Shown here in pieces: positions 57,817-64,000 of a stretch of 64,000 nucleotides of DNA (position 1 is its first letter; each line of letters opens with the position of its first letter). The notes beneath the pieces were generated by a model. That model was not told where the DNA came from. It was given only the letters and a program-made list of their open reading frames with translations, and did no database searches. This DNA comes from Lachnospiraceae bacterium (GTDB lineage: Bacteria > Bacillota > Clostridia > Lachnospirales > Lachnospiraceae), in contig NBBL01000004.1 in the NCBI GenBank assembly GCA_002892395.1, forward strand, positions 169,504 through 233,503, read 5' to 3'. Made by a program: the position numbers and the translations under genes.

Positions 57817-59038
57817 GGCCGACGTCTGTTCCCATTGCCTGTTCCCGATTTTTCTGTTCCCCTGACGGGCGGCGTCTCCGCCGCTTCTTCAGGCGGGAAG
57901 CGCCCTCTCCCACTTTTTCCGCAGGCTCCTCCTCTGCCCCGCGGATGGAATGCCTGGATCCGGCTCCTCCTTCCTCCGCGTTGCTTCTCTCCTCTGTCCG
58001 CGCCGTCGGATGAGCAGGCTTCGGCGAACGGATGCGCCGCTTTCTGCCTCCCATAGTCTCGCATCCCGGCGTTCTCTCCTCCGCTTCCTCTGCTTTCTCG
58101 GGATGCTCTATCCCATCCTTTTCTCTGCTCTTTTTCTTACTCCGTTCCCTCTGCTCCTGCAGCTGCGACTCCCGCCGCGCCATGGCGTCCTTCTTCAGCT
58201 GACTGGGCTGCCCCTTCTTTCGATGTGCAATAAACGTTGTCTCCCCCGCAGGAACCTCACGGATCTCGCGCTCGTCATTGTCCAGAAGCACCAGTACCCG
58301 AACGGTCTGCTTCAAGACATTGATGTCCATAATTTCGCCCTTCAGCCCGTCCTCCAGCGCCACCATGTCTCCTTTTTTGGGAAGCTGCGCATTCAAATAA
58401 GCGTAGGTATCCGCTTCATTTTTGAGACAGCACATCAGACGCCCGCATACACCGCTGATCTTCTGTGGATTTAACGAAAGATTTTGTTCCTTCGCCATCT
58501 TGATGGACACCGGCACAAAATCCGAAAGCCAGGAATGGCAACAGAGCGCCCGCCCGCAGGGTCCCATTCCCCCCAGGATCTTCGTCTCATCCCGAACGCC
58601 CACCTGCCGAAGTTCAATCCGTACATGAAAAACCGAAGCGAGATCCTTCACAAGCTCCCGAAAATCAACACGCCCGTCCGCAGTGAAAAAGAACAATAAT
58701 TTGTTCTCATCAAACGCTGCTTCCACAGCGATCACCTTCATATCCAGCTGATGCTCTGAGACCTTTTGACGGCAGATTCTCAAGGCTTCCGCTTCTTTTT
58801 CCCTGTGCTCTGCTACCCTGCTATCATCCTGCTCCGTCGCACCTCTCAGCACCATCCGAAGCGGCTGCTCTAAATGTCTCTCGCAGATCTGATAATTTCC
58901 CAGCACCACCGTTCCGTATTCATTTCCCTTTGCGGTCTCTACAATCACATGATCTCCCCGGCGCAGACTCAGCTCCCCCGGATCAAATGTATATATTTTA
59001 CCGATTTCTCGAAATCGGACTCCAACAACCGTTGTCAT
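57809..59038 (-). CDS. ricT: RicT/YaaT (PSP1 domain) regulator
   Basis: 409 aa. The PSP1 core (about 60-270) has Cys-rich GPCGRALCCHSW and GVCGRLMCCLKNEADTYAY, which in RicT bind [4Fe-4S]. In Bacillus RicT works with RicA and RicF on RNase Y-dependent RNA maturation and phosphorelay. After residue 285 the protein has an unusually long basic, disordered tail (KK, RR and P rich) of about 120 residues not typical for shorter orthologues. Between holB and trmN6 as in the Bacillus cluster. Confidence 0.93.
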   Translation of the reverse strand: MTTVVGVRFREIGKIYTFDPGELSLRRGDHVIVETAKGNEYGTVVLGNYQICERHLEQPLRMVLRGATEQDDSRVAEHREKEAEALRICRQKVSEHQLDMKVIAVEAAFDENKLLFFFTADGRVDFRELVKDLASVFHVRIELRQVGVRDETKILGGMGPCGRALCCHSWLSDFVPVSIKMAKEQNLSLNPQKISGVCGRLMCCLKNEADTYAYLNAQLPKKGDMVALEDGLKGEIMDINVLKQTVRVLVLLDNDEREIREVPAGETTFIAHRKKGQPSQLKKDAMARRESQLQEQRERSKKKSREKDGIEHPEKAEEAEERTPGCETMGGRKRRIRSPKPAHPTARTEERSNAEEGGAGSRHSIRGAEEEPAEKVGEGASRLKKRRRRRPSGEQKNREQAMGTDVGHD

Positions 59039-59042
59039 TCGT

Positions 59043-60044
59043 TCATCCCTTTCTCCCGCCCTTTTGTATCACTCGAAGAAGAAGTTCCAGCGATACTTCC
59101 GGATTGACATTCGCCTTCAGCCTGTCCTCCGTTCGGTTTATTTCATCCAAAATTGCGCCGACCGCCGGCATGGTCAGTTCTCCCGCTTCCCGCACAAGCA
59201 ATCTCTCCTGACCGGAAAAAATCAGCGGATTTCCGGTGCAGCCCTTCTTTACACTCAAAAGATCTCTGTAATACATTCGAAGGAGAGATAAAAAGTCCGG
59301 AAGCTCCTCAAATGTTTCCAGAATCCACGCCTGTTCCCTGAGAAACTCCCCTGCCTTTTTCCCCGGCAGCTCAGCTGCAATCTCAATACAGTGCAGGATC
59401 CGTTCTTTCAATTGACTCTCCTGCAAAAGTTGTACCGCCCTTGCCGGAATCCCTCTTGCAAACCGTGCCGCCAGCACTGCATCCTCTTCGCTTACCAGCA
59501 GGCTTTGCTGCAAATATGCCGACAGCAGTCTCTCCGAAACCGGTCGGAATTTCAGCTTGACACACCGGCTCCTGACCGTCTCCAGCAGCCCGCCTTCGCT
59601 CTCTGTCAGCAACAGTATGACCGCATATTCCGGAGGCTCCTCTATGGTTTTCAACACCGCATTCTGTGCCTCCGGCGTCATTTTTTCTGCCTCGGGAACA
59701 ATAAAAATCCGCTTTCTCCCGGAAAAAGGCCGAATAAAAACTTCCTCTGCCAATTGCTCTCTCACATCCCGCACAGAAATGCTCGATGGCTTTTCCCGGC
59801 GAAGCAAACGCACGTCCGGATGCGTTCCGGCTTCAATCTGCCTGCAGCTGTGGCACACTCCGCAGGGAATCCGGGTGTTATGCTCACAAAGCAGCAGCTT
59901 GGCAAAGCTCTGGGCAAGGACGCACTTGCCCATTCCTGCTTCGCCAATCAGCATATATGCATGTGAAACCCGGTCAGCTTCCACCGCTCTTTGCAAATGC
60001 TGCTTCACGCTGTCCTGACCGAGTACATCCGAAAAATTATACAT
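59043..60044 (-). CDS. holB: DNA polymerase III subunit delta'
   Basis: 333-aa clamp-loader subunit. The Walker-like loop GEAGMGKCVL is followed by a zinc-binding set of four Cys (CEHNTRIPCGVCHSC) and the SRC-like motif TVRSRCVKLKF. The C-terminal helical collar is present. ATG at MYNFSDVLGQ. Overlaps the guanylate-kinase-like gene by 8 bp, 4 bp before ricT. Confidence 0.95.
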   Translation of the reverse strand: MYNFSDVLGQDSVKQHLQRAVEADRVSHAYMLIGEAGMGKCVLAQSFAKLLLCEHNTRIPCGVCHSCRQIEAGTHPDVRLLRREKPSSISVRDVREQLAEEVFIRPFSGRKRIFIVPEAEKMTPEAQNAVLKTIEEPPEYAVILLLTESEGGLLETVRSRCVKLKFRPVSERLLSAYLQQSLLVSEEDAVLAARFARGIPARAVQLLQESQLKERILHCIEIAAELPGKKAGEFLREQAWILETFEELPDFLSLLRMYYRDLLSVKKGCTGNPLIFSGQERLLVREAGELTMPAVGAILDEINRTEDRLKANVNPEVSLELLLRVIQKGGRKG

Positions 60045-60624
60045 ATTCTATCACATCCCCGATCAGATCGGCAAGGCAGGACTCCAGATCCGTATTGTCA
60101 TAATGCTTGCGGATACCCGCTTCCTTAAGACGCAGATCGGAAAAATCCTGCTCATCCGCCAAATAGCGCCTGCACAGCTCATCGTATCGCGGATTCTGCT
60201 GCTTCTCCTCTCTTTGAATGGCGCGCCGCAAGCGTTCTCCATCCGGTACTTCAAGGTACAGCGGCATCATACGCTCTCTTCCAAAGTATCGGCAAAGCGC
60301 CTGAAAGCTTTCCAACGTTCCGATTCCCAAATAGCTTGATTGCCGACCCGGATCAATGCTTCCGTCATCTACCGTTGCATAAAACCAACGCCCGCGGGTT
60401 GTCTGATATACTCTCTGTTCGATCAGCCTTCCCTGCCTTTGATACTGCGTCAGTGCGGCTTCCGTCAAAAAATGATACTCCCTTCCCTCCCGCTCATGTT
60501 CCCGCATTGGTCTTGTTGTAAACGGGACGATTCTCTTCAGCTCCGGAATCCGGCGCAGCAGCTCCCGGTAAACGGTATCCTTTCCTGCTGCGCTCTTTCC
60601 CATGACATAAAATATTTTTCCCAA
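60037..60624 (-). CDS. Guanylate kinase-like protein
   Basis: About 195 aa from a TTG 7 bp after AAAGGA; an ATG seven codons later is the alternative. P-loop GKSAAGKDT has Asp after the Lys, then TTRPMREHEREGREYHF, the GMP-binding signature of Gmk, and YATV where Gmk has YGTP-like. Positioned where Bacillus has tmk ahead of holB. The long open frame upstream of the start overlaps the preceding gene and lacks similarity. A second-line Gmk paralogue with uncertain substrate. Confidence 0.8.
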   Translation of the reverse strand: MGKIFYVMGKSAAGKDTVYRELLRRIPELKRIVPFTTRPMREHEREGREYHFLTEAALTQYQRQGRLIEQRVYQTTRGRWFYATVDDGSIDPGRQSSYLGIGTLESFQALCRYFGRERMMPLYLEVPDGERLRRAIQREEKQQNPRYDELCRRYLADEQDFSDLRLKEAGIRKHYDNTDLESCLADLIGDVIEYV

Positions 60625-60649
60625 AATACTGTCCTTTTCTCCTGCGCTC

Positions 60650-62731
60650 TTACGGATGTTCCGTGGGAGCCGGCTCCACATACATTTGACCCACCGATCC
60701 TGCTTCTGTATTTTCCCCTGTATTTTCCCCTGTATTTTCCTCTGTTTTTTCCTCTGATTCTCCCGGAACTGCTTCCGCGGTGCGATTGACCTCTGCCATT
60801 TCGTCTTCCGATAAAGCCTCTCCGTTTTCTGTATTTCCCGAAGCCCCCGGAAGTTCCGTTTCTTCCGGGTTTTCCGCACCGCTCACATCTGCAAATTTCG
60901 GTCCCCGGTCGGAAGACTCACCCCCCAGCATCTGCTTCCTGGAAATCGGAATTTTAAGTGTCCTGGTCGAGAGAACCTCTATCGTTCCGTCCGAGGAAAT
61001 GTCGGGGCTGCAATTATTCCAGTAGCAGTAAACATCGGTTCCGTCATACCACAAGGGAAGGAGCTGATCACTTCCGTTTCCGTACGTTCCGGCTCTCAGT
61101 TTGTCATCCTGAAGCGTATAGCTCTTTCCGTTTTGGATCAGAGCCAGCTTTCCGTACAATGCGTTCGTTTTTCCCGGACGATATTCCATGAGAATAATCT
61201 GATCCTCGGGATAAGGATACATGGCAGCGATTCTTCCTTGAAATACGCCGCTGACTGCCGCAGCCTCCCCCGTATAAATATCCACCCTCCAGAGCTGGCT
61301 TCTTTCTGCGCCGCCTGCACCGGAGGAGAGCAATACACTGTAATACAACGATTCTCCCAACGTTGCCAGTGCATCAATCGCCACTCCATGCCTCAAATAG
61401 GCGATCCCATTGTCTCTCAGAATTGCAGGACTCTGCGAAGGGTTCTCACAGTAAAAGCGGTAGCTTCCAATCCTTTGCGGCCCGTTCTTCACATGCTTGA
61501 TTTCACCGTCCTGGATTCGGTACACACGACCGTCAAAATCCAGGTAGCCATTCGGGGGCTGAACCACGCCTCCGGACGCATCCTTCAACCTCCAGCAGTG
61601 ATTCCCCTCTTCCATCCGGAATCCGTCCTGGAATTCGGACTCAGCAGCGGTCTTATCAAATTTCTCTATGCTCCCCTTTCGGCAGTACCAAAGAAAGCGA
61701 TTCTGTACAAGATAGCCGGATACGGAATCCGCAATCAACTCAGTGTGATCCTCCGCCTTCAGCGTTCGATAAAGCGAGGGCACACCTGATCCATCCTCCG
61801 CGCGCAAAAAATAAATCCACTCATTATCAAGGACGATGGAATCGTCAATGATGCGGTCAATGTCTGCCTCCTGCCCGTATTCACGCATATGAACAGACAA
61901 AATGGTTTCACTTTTCTCCCTGGCGTACGTTCGGGTAATCTCTTTTAAAATTCCATCCTCCCCAAACCGAAAATCCTGCACTCCAAAGTGGTGCTTCCCC
62001 GTCAGCGCATACCCCTCCTCGTTCAGGTAATACAGCGCTCCCTCGTCCTCAAACCACCCGGCAGCAGGAACACTTCCATCCTCATTTCGGTACTGCCACC
62101 CCATATCTGTGTGATTCCATCCTGCAACGGCTGCACCGGTCTCTTTCTCCGTTTCCGTCTGCACCGAAACAGTCTCTCTCTTTGTTTTTTGCGGCGCAAG
62201 CTTGCTCTCCCGAACCTCTTTTTTTACCATTTGAAGCAACAGCAATGCAACAAGAACAGCCACAGCCACCAGTCCGACAGAAAACAGAAACCGCCCTGCA
62301 GCGACAAAAGCCGTAGATTGATTTCTTTCCTCCGGTTGTACATCCGGTTTCCACATCATCCCCAATGCCTCTTCAATCTGAATCAAAGAAGCCACCGTCC
62401 GATTGTCCGCATCGGGGATCAGTTCCTCCGGCGTGTCCCCCGTAAAATTATCAGCAATATTCCCCTCTGTCTTTTGGGAAACATCTCGGATTAAGAGACG
62501 AAGCCATGAGCGAATAATCCCGGTTTCGGGTAAGCTTTCATGTCGCTGCCAGACCTCCTGATAAACCCTTCGTAACAGGTCCCAGGCCTCCTCATCTGTC
62601 TCTGTAACGGAGCGAATGTCCCGGAACGTATTCGCACAGGTCAGCAGATAAAAGTCCTCAAATCCCGCCACCTCTCCGTTTCTTGTTCGTAACACCGCAA
62701 CTGACAGCGGCTTGTTGGTCTGCACATCCAA
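60650..62731 (-). CDS. Sigma-region-2-like/TM/cell-wall-repeat/DUF5050 protein
   Basis: 693 aa from a TTG behind AGGAAGGAAACTGCAA. Domains: residues about 20-90 resemble sigma-70 region 2 of ECF type (FEDFYLLTCANTFRDIRSV ... WDLLRRVYQEVWQRH) but no region 4 follows; one membrane helix at about 147-167; a cell-wall-binding type repeat (GWNHTDMGWQYRNEDGSVPA); a large extracellular DUF5050-like propeller (about 290-600); an acidic low-complexity tail with EENTGENTGENTE. It would place the sigma-like part in the cytosol and sensor part outside, an apparent membrane-bound signalling protein. Starts the large operon. Confidence 0.72.
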   Translation of the reverse strand: MDVQTNKPLSVAVLRTRNGEVAGFEDFYLLTCANTFRDIRSVTETDEEAWDLLRRVYQEVWQRHESLPETGIIRSWLRLLIRDVSQKTEGNIADNFTGDTPEELIPDADNRTVASLIQIEEALGMMWKPDVQPEERNQSTAFVAAGRFLFSVGLVAVAVLVALLLLQMVKKEVRESKLAPQKTKRETVSVQTETEKETGAAVAGWNHTDMGWQYRNEDGSVPAAGWFEDEGALYYLNEEGYALTGKHHFGVQDFRFGEDGILKEITRTYAREKSETILSVHMREYGQEADIDRIIDDSIVLDNEWIYFLRAEDGSGVPSLYRTLKAEDHTELIADSVSGYLVQNRFLWYCRKGSIEKFDKTAAESEFQDGFRMEEGNHCWRLKDASGGVVQPPNGYLDFDGRVYRIQDGEIKHVKNGPQRIGSYRFYCENPSQSPAILRDNGIAYLRHGVAIDALATLGESLYYSVLLSSGAGGAERSQLWRVDIYTGEAAAVSGVFQGRIAAMYPYPEDQIILMEYRPGKTNALYGKLALIQNGKSYTLQDDKLRAGTYGNGSDQLLPLWYDGTDVYCYWNNCSPDISSDGTIEVLSTRTLKIPISRKQMLGGESSDRGPKFADVSGAENPEETELPGASGNTENGEALSEDEMAEVNRTAEAVPGESEEKTEENTGENTGENTEAGSVGQMYVEPAPTEHP

Positions 62732-62895
62732 TTGCAGTTTCCTTCCTCTCCTCCCCCGGAAAGCCCTGGGGGGATTTCCGCGAGTTACAAAACAGAATCT
62801 CTCGCACCTGCAGTTTCCTTATTTTAACATATTCGACGTTATGCTTCATTATTTAATTTAAACCAAGAATCATTTCGAACGACTCTTAGAATCGT

Positions 62896-62915
62896 TTTGT
62901 CACATGTGTGACAAA
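62896..62915. promoter_or_regulatory. Perfect 20-bp palindrome, putative operator
   Basis: TTTGTCACATGTGTGACAAA reads the same on both strands, about 165 bp upstream of the DUF5050 gene start. The TGTGA-type half-sites recall CRP/FNR-family operators. It is the clearest operator-like site in the 240-bp gap between that gene and the tRNA terminator. Confidence 0.6.
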
Positions 62916-62966
62916 TGCACCATTTCATGCACTGGAAATCCCGTTCTACCCTGCGGAAAATCGGAG

Positions 62967-63024
62967 CAAAAAAGCCTCGTAAATCCGCCATTTTTCTAAT
63001 CAAACGGCATATTTACGAGGCTTT
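62967..63024 (-). terminator. Terminator of the rRNA-tRNA operon
   Basis: 14-bp perfect stem AAAGCCTCGTAAAT/ATTTACGAGGCTTT with TTTTTT on the minus strand after it, 8 bp past the Lys tRNA. Confidence 0.92.
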
Positions 63025-63031
63025 CCGTAAC

Positions 63032-63104
63032 TGAGATACGCGGGACTCGAACCCGCGACAACTTGATTAAAAGTCAAGTGCTCTACCACCTGAGCTAGTA
63101 TCCC
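63032..63104 (-). tRNA. tRNA-Lys(TTT)
   Basis: 73 nt; acceptor GGGATAC/GTATCTC, anticodon loop CTTTTAA, T-arm GCGGGTTCGAGTCCCGC. CCA not encoded. Last gene of the tRNA cluster. Confidence 0.96.
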
Positions 63105-63153
63105 AAACTTTTCTTTCTAAAACCAGCATAAGCATTTTTAGATAAAAGAAAAA

Positions 63154-63226
63154 TGCCTTGGACCGGAATCGAACCAGTGACATAAGGATTTTCAGTCCTC
63201 CGCTCTACCAACTGAGCTACCAAGGC
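63154..63226 (-). tRNA. tRNA-Phe(GAA)
   Basis: 73 nt; acceptor GCCTTGG/CCAAGGC, anticodon loop CTGAAAA, T-loop TTCGATT. Confidence 0.96.
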
Positions 63227-63230
63227 AAGA

Positions 63231-63304
63231 TTGCGGGGACAGGATTTGAACCTGCGACCTCCGGGTTATGAGCCCGACGAGCTTCCGGACTGCTCTACCC
63301 CGCG
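63231..63304 (-). tRNA. tRNA-fMet(CAT), initiator
   Basis: 74 nt; CGCGGGG start gives the C1-A72 mismatch of initiators, the anticodon stem has GGG/CCC pairs around CTCATAA. Confidence 0.95.
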
Positions 63305-63351
63305 ATAGATATAACACTTGCGTGTATTTGACAGAATTTTCATTCTGTGAG

Positions 63352-63433
63352 TGGGGGAAGGTGGATTCGAACCACCGAAGGCAGTGCCAGCAGATTTACA
63401 GTCTGTCCCCTTTGGCCACTCGGGAATTCCCCC
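63352..63433 (-). tRNA. tRNA-Tyr(GTA)
   Basis: 82 nt with long variable arm; acceptor GGGGGAA/TTCCCCC, anticodon loop CTGTAAA, T-arm GGTGGTTCGAATCCACC. Confidence 0.96.
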
Positions 63434-63455
63434 ATGGATTTTGATTCAAATAAAG

Positions 63456-63527
63456 AGCCGATGATCGGACTCGAACCGATAACCTGCTGATTACAAATCA
63501 GCTGCTCTGCCATTGAGCCACATCGGC
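63456..63527 (-). tRNA. tRNA-Thr(TGT)
   Basis: 72 nt; acceptor GCCGATG/CATCGGC, anticodon loop TTTGTAA, T-arm ATCGGTTCGAGTCCGAT. Confidence 0.95.
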
Positions 63528-63554
63528 ACGGTCTTCTCTTGCTAAAATCATAAA

Positions 63555-63627
63555 TGGGACCTACAGGGCTCGAACCTGTGACCCCCTGCTTGTAAGGCAG
63601 ATGCTCTCCCAGCTGAGCTAAGATCCC
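63555..63627 (-). tRNA. tRNA-Val(TAC)
   Basis: 73 nt; acceptor GGGATCT/AGGTCCC with one wobble, anticodon loop CTTACAA, T-arm ACAGGTTCGAGCCCTGT. Confidence 0.95.
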
Positions 63628-63648
63628 GTACCTTATATAAAATCTAAG

Positions 63649-63722
63649 CGACCCGGAACGGACTTGAACCGTCGACCTCCGCCGTGACAGGGCGGCGCTC
63701 TAACCAACTGAGCCACCGGGCC
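63649..63722 (-). tRNA. tRNA-Asp(GTC)
   Basis: 74 nt; acceptor GGCCCGG/CCGGGTC, anticodon loop CTGTCAC, T-arm GACGGTTCAAGTCCGTT. First tRNA after the 23S rRNA. Confidence 0.95.
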
Positions 63723-63837
63723 ATAACACTTTGATCTATCTTATTTTGTTGTCTTCTTGTGTTCACACCCTGAAAACCACATACAGAATCGAATCCTGAC
63801 TCTCTAACTTCCCTCTCTCATTTCCTACTCGACCTTC

Positions 63838-64000
63838 TGGTTAAACCCTCGACCGATTAGTAGCAGTCAGCTCTACATATCACTATGCTTACACCTCTGC
63901 CCTATCTACCTTATCGTCTTTAAGGGGTCTTACTACTTGCGTATGAGATATCCCATCTTGAGGGGGGCTTCACGCTTAGATGCCTTCAGCGTTTATCCCG
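63838..64000 (-). rRNA. 23S rRNA, 3' end (partial)
   Basis: The sequence is the complement of a 23S 3' end: TACTAATCGGTCGAGGGTTT near the end and the conserved stretch seen on the plus strand as TACTACTTGCGTATGAGATA, then GAGGGGGGCTTCACGCTTAG. The rest lies beyond the window. The 115 bp between it and tRNA-Asp hold no 5S rRNA. Confidence 0.93.

Overview
The window is a chromosomal segment of an anaerobic Clostridia-type Firmicute, most likely a Lachnospiraceae relative. I infer this from family-typical proteins (DUF4317, DUF3881, DUF5688, a PqqD-like protein, YitT, RicT), strong AGGAGG ribosome binding sites, a CIRCE heat-shock operator, and the holB-ricT-trmN6-rsmI-metG-tatD-ksgA order, which parallels the Bacillus tmk-to-ksgA region. 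No species call is possible from the sequence alone.

Left core (1-20.7 kb). Housekeeping and metabolic genes in short operons: DUF4317 (cut by the window edge), endonuclease III, a nucleoside deaminase, a cytidylate-kinase-like P-loop protein, a TRIC/UPF0126 channel, a thioredoxin-like protein, YitT, an M14 carboxypeptidase, a nitrilase-family amidase, a nitroreductase, a short pyruvate kinase homologue, Hsp20 under CIRCE control, an NSS transporter, a YcxB-like protein, AhpC, PTS Enzyme I in one operon with a MoxR ATPase/VWA pair, and a YjiH transporter. A DIP1984-family gene is followed by a tRNA-mimicking structured RNA resembling bacterial Y RNAs. Several tandem duplications sit at 3' gene ends, and a 24-bp-period repeat lies just upstream of moxR.

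Sugar island (20.8-29.5 kb, visibly AT-richer). An RpiR-type regulator, a DhaK-like protein with both catalytic histidines replaced by asparagine, a DhaL-PfkB fusion kinase, a class II aldolase and an Rbs-type ABC importer. The set suggests an undescribed ketose route: import, C1 phosphorylation by DhaK-like/DhaL, C6 phosphorylation by PfkB, then aldol cleavage.

Decayed integrative element (about 30.2-45.7 kb). The 3' half of a tRNA-Arg gene with its terminator lies at the left end; an intact tRNA-Arg(CCT) and two interrupted tRNA-Arg-like copies lie at the right end. The rep/parA/parB module and the DUF5688/DUF3789/PcfB genes look intact, while VirD4, VirB6, PrgI and VirB4 are broken. A 5.2-kb AT-rich mobilizable element (MobA relaxase, TnpW, TnpX-like serine recombinase) is inserted inside virD4. 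An Abi/HEPN defence gene with an upstream small terminator-ended RNA lies among the ruins of the conjugation genes.

Right core (45.8-64 kb). PepD with a PqqD-like protein, an OPT transporter, DUF3881, an NlpC/P60 hydrolase, then ksgA, tatD, metG, rsmI, trmN6, ricT, holB, a guanylate-kinase-like gene and an unusual sigma-like/membrane/DUF5050 protein. The window ends in a ribosomal operon read on the minus strand: the 23S rRNA 3' end followed by Asp, Val, Thr, Tyr, fMet, Phe and Lys tRNAs and a strong terminator, with no 5S gene between the 23S and the tRNAs.
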